A stretch of DNA of 64,000 nucleotides from Hyalella azteca (lineage: Eukaryota > Arthropoda > Malacostraca > Amphipoda > Hyalellidae): the NCBI RefSeq assembly GCF_000764305.2, contig NW_025941804.1, positions 1 to 64,000 of the forward strand, in the 5' to 3' direction. The stretch's first letter is position 1; the number at the start of each line of letters is the position of its first letter. A program made the translations under genes and the position numbers. Under the pieces are notes generated by a model. The model saw only the letters and a list, made by a program, of their open reading frames with translations. It made no database searches and was not told where the DNA came from. This document shows positions 12,531 to 37,049 of this stretch, one piece after another.

Positions 12531-12789
12531 AAAGCCGAATCTCGTATTATATTTTTTCGTAAGGCACTATGCCAGTCGTAATTACGATCGACGTACTTAT
12601 TAGTTGTATGTTAGCTTAGTAACTCTATTGGTATTTCGGACCTTTATTCTACTGCCTTTTGCTCTTAATAAGAGGAAACTTGAAAGCAAATTATGCAATC
12701 TGTTGAATTCTGCAATTCTTTTCACTGATATTTTTTCACATATTATTCATATAACCGTCACATTGAACCTAATTTTTTATGCTTTTATT

Positions 12790-12795
12790 AATAAA
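12790..12795 (+). terminator. Possible PDSS2 polyadenylation signal
   Basis: A canonical AATAAA occurs 942 bases after the PDSS2 stop codon and is the first exact AATAAA I see downstream. The actual cleavage site is unknown. Confidence 0.35.
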
Positions 12796-13677
12796 TGATA
12801 AGTTTCTCTCATCGTCGGCACTTGCGATTAAGTACTTAATATTTATATTATTATTATCACTTTCAAGGTTCCGCATTTTTGTTCTCTAATTATTTCGTTC
12901 AATGGCCAGTAGTGAGAGGCAAGTAAAATAAGATATTTTGGTATTTAAAATACTGAAAAATTATTCCTATTCTTATTAATTTGTTGTTTAGTTTAAGGAA
13001 GTTCTTTGTTAATTTTTTTTTATATTTGCATATTTAAGCCTAATTGATTAAGCCTAAGAAATTGTAATTTATTAGTAATGATTATGCATGAAATGAAATT
13101 TTCTGAATTATACCGAACGATTTATCTCTTTTGAGAAACAATTGTCAAGAATTTGTATCTAAAAACATCAAATGTTGAAATTTTAAGAAAATTATTGTTA
13201 TTCAGTTTTTGAAATATTATTTGTATTGGCATTTATAATTCTGAAATTTGATTAAAATTGATTGGAAATTAAACTTTAGGCAGTTTTGTTTAGTTTGGAA
13301 TATATTACATATAGGCCTTGGTACTTGGAAATTTAATTATTTATCTAATAATTTTTAAATGTTTACTTCTTGGTTTGCTTGAGGTTTGCACGAGTATGAA
13401 GTTAATGACTAGAAATTTGTTCAACAATATAACCCGGCATGGAAAAAAAAAAACTTTTTTTTATGCACTTTGACGTCTATTGTTTGTCTTTATGTTGTTC
13501 TTGTTGGTCGTTTATTGTATTTTTTGTACTGCACGTTGTTCCTGTTAATTTATTTTGGTATTATAAATGGTTTATTTTCTTATGTCTTGTTTTCTTTACC
13601 TTGTGGCGCTAGATTATTGTAAAAAATGAATTCCTTCCGTTGATATTGTGAGTTGCTTTAACTTGTGGCCCAGGCTT
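12796..13677. other. Intergenic sequence, nothing recognised
   Basis: AT-rich unique-looking sequence between the PDSS2 3' end and the first SINE. No exon, RNA gene or tandem repeat was identified. Confidence 0.5.
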
Positions 13678-13926
13678 GGTGGCCCAGTGGTTACAGTTCA
13701 GAGTACCAAGATTGGCGCAGAGAGGCGCGGGTGCGATCCCAGCTCTGTGCGTCAGTTTCTGGTCAGAATCGGCGAGGAGGCCGGGCGGTTAAGCACAGCA
13801 GAATTGTAGCAGTGAGTTGCGAGTTAGAGACCGCAACAAGCTGTGAATGTTCTGCGATGTTGAGAATCGGCGACAGGCCTACGGCCTAATAAACGCTGTA
13901 ACCGCTATTATTATTTTTATTATTGT
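13678..13926 (+). mobile_element. tRNA-derived SINE, copy 1
   Basis: Starts with GGTGGCCCAGTGGTTACAGT, an A-box-like segment, and has GGGTGCGATCCCAGC as B box. The body contains GAATCGGCGACAGGCC and the copy ends in AACCGCTATTATTATT. It aligns along its whole length with the copy at 34095-34332. About 235-250 bp, RNA polymerase III promoter type; no coding capacity. Confidence 0.85.
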
Positions 13927-14284
13927 TGTGGAGCAGGGACAGGAGTAGCCACAGGACTACTGACCGTTGTTCTTTAATGAGTTTTGTTCCATATTGATTC
14001 AAATTATGCCGAGTATTGATCGAAGAAGAAAAAAAGATTGGTGGCCACTGAAGTACAGGAATTGAATTTTCGTGTTTTTTGAAGCTGATTTAAAATTCAA
14101 TATAATTTCCTCTAGATATATAAGTCGACTGTAAACGAACCTGTTTTCGGTTAAACAAATTATGAGTTGTGACCACGTTGATGTTTTCTCATTAGATTGA
14201 ATTCTAGAGAAACATTTTAAATTACACGTCACAAATCGACACTTTATGGCATCTCGAGCCCGAATCGACAGCTAATGCTTTGGA

Positions 14285-14450
14285 CGACGAGTGATTGAGA
14301 TCAGCAACCACTCCTGGCGCAGATGCAATGAATTGAGGGTTCAAAACTTGCAACTAGATGTAAAAATGCAGACGCAAATTGGCAAAATGGCTGACTAGTT
14401 AAGAATAGGTGACAAACCAATATGTCCTAATCAAAGCTGACACCGTAATT
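14285..14450 (+). mobile_element. Old, decayed copy of the same SINE family
   Basis: Matches copy 1 in scattered blocks: TGGCGCAGA, a GGTTCAAAAC B-box remnant, GAATAGGTGACAAACC, and a tail TGTCCTAATCAAAGCTGACACCG resembling GGCCTAATAAACGCTGTAACCG. The 5' end is not clear. Divergence suggests an insertion much older than copies 1 and 2. Confidence 0.55.
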
Positions 14451-14805
14451 TGCACATCATCAAAACACCTGTTGTTGTTGACCTTTTTAAGAGCCATCGC
14501 AAACATTTTTAGTTGTTTACTAAGTGCTAAATACAGTCTCAATTACTTTATGGAGCTAAATTATTTGGCTGCAAAATTAACTAAATAATGTGGCAGGCAT
14601 GGAGCTCCAATTTGCTTATTTGAACAACATAGACATCATCTTATGTAGTTCAATGAATTACATTATCATATTCTCACAGTTAAAATCAAGACACGACGAA
14701 TATTATGGTGCAAGCTTGTATGGCCAAATTGTGTATGACACTATGATTAAAAAACAATGAAACATCCATTAATCTGTTACAGATAAGCTCCTCATAGAAG
14801 TGAAC

Positions 14806-15987
14806 TCTTCCAGCATCTGTCTGGACCTGCTGAGCTCTGATGTCAATTCAATGCCTCGTGAAATCACTGAAAATTGTTTTCAAGACTTTTGGAAGCAGAA
14901 CTATCCTCAGCATGTGCAGATCTACACTGATGGATCACGTTCTGCTACTGGATCAGTGTCCGCAGGTCTTTACCTGCCATCTACCAACCTGGCTACTGGG
15001 TGGCTGCTGAATCCAGTGCACACCATACTGGGTGCTGAATTATTTGCTATACTCAAAGCCATGCAGCTTGCCATCACTGATGAATCTCTGAAGGATAAAC
15101 CAATTCTGATCCTGACTGACTCACGAGCAGCACTGCAAATTCTTTCTTCACTGTCAGTTTGCTCCTATTGCTCAATCATTGCTCAAATTCATAAACTGAT
15201 GCAAATCAAGGGGCTCGACAGAGTGATGATGTGTTGGGTCCGTGGCCATAGCAACATTCGTGGGAATGAAGTGGCTGACAGAATAGCAAACCTCGCACAT
15301 GCAAATGATCGCTCTGCCAGATCCAGTTTGTGCTTTGAGGAGTGGCTCTGTCTGTTAAAGAACAAATTCTTGAAATATTGGTCACTCTGGTGGTCAGAGG
15401 AAGTGCAGTCTTCAGGGAAGGGAACCTTCAGACTGGGCTTGGGAGAGACAGTAAATTATGTGGACTATGGACCGCTACCTCGCTCAGTTGAATGTGCTGT
15501 GGCTCGTCTGCGGCTTGGTCATGCTGGTGTGAAAGCCCACTTGGCCCGCTTCAATTTGGTCAATTCCGGCATCTGCCCCACATGCAACACAGAAGACACA
15601 ATTGAGCATTTCATTTTGCACTGTTCGCTATACATCAATCAGAGGAGGGAGTTTCGCTCAAATCTGGAGAACCTTTTACTTCCTTGGAACCTCATCACAG
15701 CTCTGGGAGGGGGTGATATTCCCCAAAAAAGGAGAACTGCAGTCATTCATCGCCTGGGACAATACCTGCTAAAATGCAGCATGATGAACACCCGATGAAA
15801 ATTATCAGTGCCTAATTCCTTTGTTATTTTCTTCCACACAAAAACCCCTTTGTGAGAGCATGAGGAAAGATTCAAAGTGAAGTGAAGAGGCAGTTGAGTT
15901 GGAGTTTTCAAGAAAAATCAAGTTGTGCTCAGGCTGGGAGGTGTGACTGTTTCACACCCGAAGTCTTAAAATCAAATTAAAAAAAAA
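14806..15987 (+). mobile_element. 5'-truncated LINE: RNase H domain and C-terminal zinc finger, 12-bp TSD
   Basis: An uninterrupted frame (open from 14773, ending in TGA at 15798) encodes an RNase H domain: IYTDGS, GAELFAILKAMQLA, LTDSRAALQIL and NEVADRIANLA supply the D-E-D-D residues. A CCHC-type finger, CPTCNTEDTIEHFILHC, lies near the C-terminus. This is the 3' end of an I/Jockey-group LINE ORF2; the reverse transcriptase is absent. The 3' UTR ends in a short A-rich tail at 15977-15987. ATAGAAGTGAAC occurs immediately before (14794-14805) and after (15988-15999), marking a target-site duplication, so the first in-frame codons before 14806 are host sequence. The intact frame points to a fairly recent insertion. 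It lies between PDSS2 and MCM2. Confidence 0.92.
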
Positions 15988-16194
15988 ATAGAAGTGAACA
16001 TTATTTGTATCTCGAAACAAATACTCCTGGGTTAGAGAGACAAAATTTTAAAAATTCTCCTTCAAATCAAAACCAGCACATGTATTTTAGGTTTGTATAG
16101 CAGTTTAATTATAGCAATTAGAGACAGCTCATATTTTGGTAACGACCTGACATAGACTTGTGTAATGTTCATCCGCATCGTCATACTATTGTAG

Positions 16195-16206
16195 TTTCCC
16201 GCCAAA
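16195..16206 (+). promoter_or_regulatory. Canonical E2F site upstream of MCM2
   Basis: TTTCCCGCCAAA lies 111-122 bp upstream of the MCM2 start codon and matches the E2F/DP consensus TTTSSCGC exactly. MCM2-7 genes are classical E2F targets at G1/S in animals, so the position fits S-phase control. Binding is inferred. Confidence 0.7.
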
Positions 16207-16316
16207 GTCGCCCCAGCTGAATCTCGAGAGCGTGTTGAAGCGTTGCGTTGCTCTATTTTAGTGAATTTTTTATCTAAACTTTCTACTTTATCCACAAACT
16301 TTTGAGCAGGTGGAAT

Positions 16317-30244
<13,928 letters not shown>

Positions 30245-30836
30245 CAGGTACAACTGGAATTATTTGTACTACCCGAATGTAATTTAGGTCAGAATCACTC
30301 GAATTGTGCGAATCAATTTTGCAAATAGTGCAAAGCGACGCTCGTGGGCAAGAACATGGCAGTAACATATAGGACGGAAACATGCCTTCAATGAAAGTAA
30401 TGAAGAACGAAAAAATGTATTCCATAGGCGGAATTCATTCAATTATAAAATGTACAAGTTTCAGAGACGATACTATTATTTGATACCGAGTAAATTCGAA
30501 AAGTTTCAACGGATTGAGGTTATGATACAAGTGGATAAAATAACAATTGCCACAATGCCCGGTAGTATGGTCAAAGGTGTAATCTCCAGTTCCATAAAAT
30601 TCATTGGAACGATTCCATTACGATTTTTTTCCTTATTTGGTGAAGTCAGCGAGCAAATTTAACAATAATGATTTTCTCAACATTTTCATTTCGTCATCTA
30701 GAATACTGAATGCAAGAGAACTGTGACAATCATCGACAGTTTCACTCATGAGTTTTCAAAAAAATTTCATGATGCGTGTACAAACCTTAGCAATACGGGA
30801 ACTATTACTAAACTACTGTTAATTTCACGCATTTTG

Positions 30837-30887
30837 AATAAATTTATAAGAACAGTTATAGCTATAACAACTTAGAACTTGAATAAA
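30837..30887 (+). terminator. MCM2 polyadenylation signals
   Basis: AATAAA occurs at 30837-30842 and again at 30882-30887, about 600 bases after the stop codon, consistent with a 3' UTR of that length. Confidence 0.5.
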
Positions 30888-31641
30888 GGAAAATATATTT
30901 GAAAACAATAACTTGTTTTATTCACCTCGAAGAAAATAATTAATACGTATAATTTAACAATACTCAACATTAATACGATTTAATATTTCGGCCGCTATGG
31001 TTAAACTTGTGATTACTAACCATTTTAGTTCAGCTTTATCAAAATCATTTACATTTGTCCAATACTTGTCAGAACAAACCCGGCCCATTTTTGTCATCAC
31101 AAGAATACCCAGAACTAAAGTTACTTCGTCAAAAAATTTTGGTTCGCTATGAATTTGTTTTTATTTGAAGAAATAACTATCTTGTTAACTGGTGCTAACA
31201 ATTAATCTCGCATTGCTGCAATGCCGCATTAATTAACCTATCTATACAATTCTTGGTGTTCCACATATGATTATATTCCACATACTTGTAGTCAGCTACG
31301 TATAATTAAACCGCACTACCCGCGGTAATGTCGAAAAAAATTACGTTAAAGCCACAAAAATTTCGCGTGCACATAAACTCAAGTACTTACTTTTAATGCA
31401 GGAGTATTATATAACATCTGGAACAACAATGATACCAATGGCCCGTATTAAAAATATCGCTTAAAAAAATAAGTTTCGAACAATAAAGAGCAAATAACTG
31501 GAAATAGCTGGCTGTACTAAACGGAGAAAAACATACCTAGCCTCTCTAACTCTGTCATTTTTTAAATGAAAAAGATAATTGTGGGAGGGTCAATTATCAA
31601 TTATGAACAATTATCAACAATTGTGGGAAGAATAGAGGAAG
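30888..31641. other. Convergent intergenic region between MCM2 and UROD
   Basis: The 3' ends of MCM2 (+) and UROD (-) face each other across about 1.4 kb. Apart from polyadenylation signals nothing was recognised. An AATAAA on the - strand near 31164 could end UROD transcripts. Confidence 0.4.
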
Positions 31642-34600
31642 CTAGGAGATTGTTGCTGGTTGACTGGAGAAGCGATGTACGGCGTCTACGAAGGTTGCTA
31701 CGCTGTCAGGGTTGACGTCTGGGTAGATGCCGTGGCCGAGATTGGCAATGTAGCGCGACCGTCCGAACCCCTCCAGCATTCGGCGCACCGCTTCTTCAAT
31801 GGATGCCTGTTTGAGAATGATAAGTCATTGACCGTTTGGAATATAAGTTAGTGACCGTTTTCTCTTAGCAGTCATTTAGTGAACGTGAAACGGGTAATAT
31901 GACAGAAGCTAATAGTTCGTGTTATGAGAAAGATTAATTCCAGAAGCAGTCAAGTGACATATCATAGTGCGTTTTGTCCTTTTAAAGTTTATTCACAATT
32001 GATAATTTACATTAGGCTACACTTCACCTCGTAATCTTCTACCTTGTCATGTTCACGCTTGGGAAAAGATTTTCCGATATCACATGTGCGACATCTATAA
32101 CACAAGCACAATGCCTACTCTTTTAATGCTCTTGAGCGTGCAGAATATGCATTAGGCTACACTTTATTATTATTATTAGACTACACGTTACCTATGCGCG
32201 CTTTTATCATGGTCACGCTCGGAAAAATTATATCCCTAATCCACATAAGTCACAGCAATACCATTGGCACGTTTTCTTCTCTTTGATGAATTAAAACGTG
32301 GATAATTTACCTCAAATCACACTCTACTCTCAAATCTCCCACCCTTCAAGCCTCAGTATAGCTGATTCTTTACAATGACTTCAAAATGGCACCTTTAGGC
32401 ACGCTTTCCTCTCATAAATGATGTTGATCGTGGAAAATTTTGTCATACCCTAGTCCACATACCCTAATCCAAAATGTCATACCCAAATCCACATAATTAC
32501 CATAAAAAAAAATATCCATGCAGGATACTGATATCATATGTTGTCTTGAAGCGCCAAGCACCATAAGGGCCTTGCAATAAGTTCAGCAGCTATCTCAATC
32601 AATCGCAGTGCAGTTATGGAAAGATCGGGTTCAAAAGGCCGGATCCCTTGTGGAATCACGTCACGAAAAGTACAAGAATCGGCAACAGACCATGGGCCTA
32701 TTTCTTCAGCGCCGACTATTCTATTCTATTAACAACAGTAGCACGTTTTCCTTTTTAATATTTTCAAAAGTGAATGTTTAACGTCAAGTCCCACTCTGCC
32801 CTATATGCCTCACCTTATCCCCAAACAGAGCGCTAGGGTCCAAGTTCCTCTGCAAAGTCTTGTTAGGCCCCACGAGGCTGCGGGTCACATAATTTACATC
32901 AAGTCCCAATCTGCCCTGTAAGCCCCACCTTGTCCCCATACAGGGCGCAGGGGTCCAAGTTCCCCTGCAAAGTCTTGTTAGGCCCCACGAGGCTGCGAGC
33001 CACGCTGGGTTCTATGGTCCAGTCCACGCCGATCACGTCATAGTTTGTCTTGCTCAGCGCAGACAGCGCAAAGTGACCTCCCTTTGGAAACACAATCTGG
33101 GAGGAAATGTATAAAAATGAAGCAATTCATTTCCAATATTATGTATATAATTTTACACCAGAGAATGTGAAAATATATTAAGTTGCAATCGGAGTATAAA
33201 TGTATACAAATCCAGCAATATTACAATACCTAAATAGTCGTTTGAAATTTCACACAAGGGCATGAGAATATATCTTAGTTCAGAACTTGTTTATGCCCAT
33301 GGTTGAACTATAGAAGGTTGGCTCACGATCATTTCCGTCTTTCAGTTCAGCTTTCTTGCAATGCCACTGAAATCAAAAAACGTAAACAATCCCGTCATTC
33401 TCATGACGGATTGGTTGACTGGTTTGATCGCATTTCAGTGATTGGTTAATGCCTGTGACGTCACTGAGATCAGTGACGTCACAGGCGAAGAACGAACTTT
33501 ATCCGCGAAAACGAGCTTCTCGTTGCTCAACTTTTTACTAGTTTAACCATGGTTTGTGCCACTGTTATGATGACATCCATACAACTATACAGTTGTTCCA
33601 TAGAAAATGACCAAGTTTACTATGCAAAATAACAGCTTTATAATATAATTCAATCCAATTTTTTATAATAACATGGTAACTATCTTATAATAATTCAAAC
33701 TGAAGAATAAAAAAACTGAAACTGAAAATGTTATCTCATTTTCCATGTACCATCGGCACGACGGGAAGCTCCATGTCCTTCAATTTCTGCTTGACGGTAT
33801 CACAGATTTTCTGCAAATAAGGTAGAGCAAACGTCCTGAACAAATCCGGTGTGAGGTACTCAGCGTTTGACTCGAACACTTGTAGGATCTGCAAGAGATT
33901 AAACTTGATTTAAATCTATGCAACAAATATACCTGGCAAAGACCATGTAAATCCCATCTATAAAATTATAATGTTGCCCGAACTGTGCCCCCCTATGTTA
34001 CATTATCTTTTGAACACAATATAATTGGATAAAATATAAGTTCTTGTTACTAAAAAACATGATATATTTACACATTAAAACAAGAGAAGTGCAAGGTGGC
34101 CCAGTGGTAACAGTTCAGAATAGCAGATTTGGGGCAGCGAGCTATAGGTTCGATCCCAGCTACTGTACATGCCGAAGCTCTGGTCAAATCGGCGAGGCTG
34201 GGCAACTATGCAACACAAAATTGGAGCAGTGAGTTCCGTGTTCGAGACTGAACAAGCTGTGAATACTCGGTGATATTTAGAATCGGCGGCAGAGTTGACG
34301 GCCTAATAGATGCTGTCACCGCTATAATATGCTATATATTTACCTGAGCACCAGAGTTAACGGCCTAATAGATGCTGACGCCGCTATAATATACCATATA
34401 TTTACCCGAGTTAACGGACTAATTGATGCTGACACTGCTATACTAAATATTTACCCGAGTCAATGGACTAATTGATGCTGACACCGCTATATTATACATT
34501 TACCTGAGCATGCCAGCACCGCTACACTATACTATATATTTACCTGAGCACCAGCTTGAACCTGTCCAACAAGGTAGAGGATGGTGGATTCTGTGAGACG

Positions 34601-36201
34601 CTCCAACAGCTGATGACTCAACACAGGGTGTTTATACAACCAAGACTTGGCAGCACTGAATGTTTTGCTGCCTTTGCCTTCCACCATATACGCCATTAGT
34701 GTCCACTGCAAAAAAGAGGTGCTTCTGAATATCTATTATTCCCATATAGGTACATATTTCGTTAAAATTAGTTTAGGTACTATCTGAACAAGGAACACGT
34801 TACTTATACAAGTAGTCTGAAAAATATGTAGAAATTCATTGTTATGCTAAGAACCTAAGCCAATTGATAGTTAATGAGAGGTATATGGCCAATGAGAGGA
34901 ATATGGCCACTGACCTTATCAACCATCGTACTTGGTAACAATGTCACCACCTAATCCAAATAATTGACATCAATAACACAATCATTGCTTTAATGTTGCC
35001 AACTATCAAAGTCTATTTAATGCAGTTAATATGATAAGGTTAAATACTGACTGGTGCTCCAGCAAAGCCGATGAGAGGTATCCGGCCACTGAGCTTATCA
35101 ACCATTGTACTTGGAAAATATTTCTTCCCTAGATCGACATAAGTGACATCAATATCCATCATTGCTTAATTTTGCCAACTACCAAAGTCAATTGGGGCAG
35201 TTAATTGAATAAGGTAAAATACTGACTGGTGCTCCAGCAAAGCCAATGAGAGGTATCCGGCCACTGAGCTTGTCAACCGTGAGTCTGATGGCATCAAACA
35301 CGTATGAAAGAACATCAGGCACTACAGACGCCTCTGAGAGCTTGGCAACATCTGAAATCTTCAAGGGATTTGGGAAAACTGGGCCCTGTTGAAACAACAT
35401 ATAGGATAGTAATTCATATATCTCAGTTGTTTATATACCTGTATTTGCAAGTCATATGTATTTTAAATATAAATATATATATTCAAAGGAATATGAAGAT
35501 TGTTTGTTTGTGAAAAAATTAGTCTTTTGGTGGTTGAAAATAGTTTGGTTAATAATATAACAAGGAAAAGAATTACTAAAAATCCCAAATGAATGAAAGT
35601 ACAACAATCTAAATTGTAAAATCAGCTTCTGAAAAGTAATGCAAATTTAGAAAAACAGATCATTGTAATAGGAAAACAGATCATTTTAATAGCATACAAC
35701 ATCTACGTACACTACACTCCTGAAAATAATTGTCATTCTTACCTCACCAGGCTGCATGATCACCTCCATGCCCAAAGCTTGAGGAATGACCAGGATGTCA
35801 GAAAAAATTATAGCAGCATCCAAGGGGAATCTCTCCACAGGCTGTAAGGTAATTTTGCAAGCCAATTCAGGTGTCTGGCAGATGGTGAAAAAATCTGATT
35901 TGCTTCTTTCTTCACGAAACTCTGGAGAAATACAGAAAACATTAATTGCAGGTCCATAAAAAAATTTTGTGATCACTGATGCAGATCAAAAAATACAATT
36001 AGCATGATATCAAAAGAAATATTTTTCATAAAATAGTTTTGCACAAAATTTTGGTTTGAAGTGTCCAAGCATTACAATAAGCCCTCAGTATGTCTCACCT
36101 GGCAAATATCGTCCAGCTTGTCTCATCACCCAGACAGGAACTTTGTCAACTTCTTCTCCTCTAGCAGCTTTCAGCAGAAGGTGGTTAGACTTAGGAGCCA
36201 T
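31642..36201 (-). CDS. UROD: Uroporphyrinogen decarboxylase, 7 coding exons
   Basis: Cytosolic haem-pathway enzyme that converts uroporphyrinogen III to coproporphyrinogen III by four decarboxylations. Coding exons in transcript order: 36201-36099, 35921-35743, 35385-35227, 34705-34544, 33888-33751, 33096-32929, 31806-31642. They join in phase to 357 residues (human 367). Signature 1 is [14 protein letters not shown] (residues 25-38). The catalytic aspartate lies in [15 protein letters not shown] (D76, equivalent to human D86). Further family motifs are [19 protein letters not shown] across exons 3-4, [14 protein letters not shown] (exon 6) and [15 protein letters not shown] (exon 7). Exon 3 ends at gtcagt, a weaker donor. 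The ATG at 36201 gives the expected N-terminus; upstream non-coding exons cannot be excluded. Introns 3, 4 and 6 carry copies of the adjoining exon ends. Confidence 0.96.
32590..32735 (+). mobile_element. Degraded SINE copy with (TTCTA)n tail
   Basis: A B-box-like GGTTCAAAAGGCC and a well-preserved 3' part AAGAATCGGCAACAGACC, GGGCCTA and CTTCAGCGCCGACTATT, ending in a TTCTA microsatellite, place it with the SINEs here. CTTCAGCGCCGA is identical to the tail of the LINE at 7050-7353. It lies antisense in UROD intron 6. Confidence 0.6.
32783..32900 (-). repeat. Partial tandem copy of UROD exon 6 end and donor
   Basis: On the - strand this reads CGCAGCCTCGTGGGGCCTAA and continues through ACTTTGCAG to GGGGATAAG|gtgagg. 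It repeats about 80 bases of exon 6 plus the donor, 130 bp downstream of the original. The copy stays in frame and has a good donor but no acceptor of its own. Confidence 0.9.
34095..34332 (+). mobile_element. tRNA-derived SINE, copy 2
   Basis: GGTGGCCCAGTGGTAACAGT (A-box side) and GGTTCGATCCCAGC (a near-perfect B box), then GTCAAATCGGCGAGGCTGGG and a tail GACGGCCTAATAGATGCTG. It aligns over its whole length with the copy at 13678-13926. It sits antisense in UROD intron 4, and its tail is involved in the tandem array that follows. Confidence 0.88.
34290..34555 (-). repeat. Chimeric array: SINE tail joined to the UROD exon 4 donor
   Basis: Four to five units run from the SINE tail (GGCCTAATAGATGCTGACAC) through CGCTATAATAT to ATTTACCTGAGCACCAG. 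The last unit is the real end of exon 4: on the - strand GGTGCTCAG|gtaaatatat. Each unit therefore combines a SINE 3' end with a copy of the donor. Confidence 0.88.
34866..35278 (-). repeat. Three copies of UROD exon 3 end, donor and flanking intron
   Basis: The last 52 bases of exon 3 and about 125 bases of intron are repeated at roughly 180-bp spacing. The exon-proximal copy is the real one (35227-35278), the next (from about 35048) is almost identical, and the third (about 34866-35040) is decayed. The second copy keeps GGAGCACCA|gtcagta, an intact decoy donor. Confidence 0.9.
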
Positions 36202-36430
36202 GATATCTTGGGGTCGATAAATGAAATATTACTAAATAATTTTTAATATTATTTTGCTGAACAAATGAAAAAAATTGCTATTGAAATTCATACATACAAA
36301 CATTGACAGTTTTTAGCACTTAGAATTAGGCACAAAGACTAAGACTTCTACCATCAATGTCACATAGTTTGGCATTAAATATAACTCAATGCTCTTCTAT
36401 ATAAAAAATATTTACATAATAGATGGAATA

Positions 36431-37047
36431 CAGCGATCCCTTGATTAGCACGGTTTTGAATACCGCGGTTTTGATTAACGCGGAAAAAAAATTTGCGACC
36501 TACCCTTAATCTACGCGGTGCCAGTTTTGATTAGCGCGCTTTTTTTTCACAACGCATCAATTTCCCGCCTCTAGCCAGAGGTGTTACGTTCGTAACAAAA
36601 GTGTTACTTTTTGCTTATTAGATCTTATGTTGTTACTTTTGTTACGACTTTTGGAAAAATTCGCCAAATGTTGTTACTTTATGAATTTCAGCCAATAATT
36701 CTTTAAAGTCTAGCCGCGAGTGTGACGGTAGCGTCACATGTTGTGAACTCGTTCGAATGACGTTCGATGGAGTAGGCGCGCCGCTACTGTCAGTACACAC
36801 AACACAAAGACTGCTCATGATCTGAAAAGTAATTCAGATTGTTTTTTCACTTTCGAAACATAATTCAGTGATGAATTTTAGTGGAAATATGATGAATTTT
36901 AGTGAAAAAAAAAATTATTATGTAACTTTGCTATTTTTGAGGATTCATTATAATTATTCCCATATATTCTTAAGTTTGATTAGCGCGGTTTTGTTTAACA
37001 CGGTAAAACTCGGGGATTTATTAACTGCGTTAATCAAGGGATTGCTG
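36431..37047. mobile_element. Non-autonomous Tigger/pogo-like DNA transposon (MITE)
   Basis: The ends are inverted repeats: CAGCGATCCCTTGATTAGCA on the left, and the reverse complement of the right end reads CAGCAATCCCTTGATTAACG. TA is duplicated on both sides (36429-36430 and 37048-37049). The CAG start and CCCTTGATTAACGCGG style of the ends are typical of pogo/Tigger elements. The 617-bp interior has no transposase. It lies 230 bp upstream of the UROD start codon. Confidence 0.88.
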
Positions 37048-37049
37048 TA

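Noticed and set aside
13678..13760. Functional tRNA gene suggested by A and B boxes
   Set aside because: No cloverleaf can be folded with an anticodon stem and acceptor; the sequence is the head of a SINE with other copies in the window.
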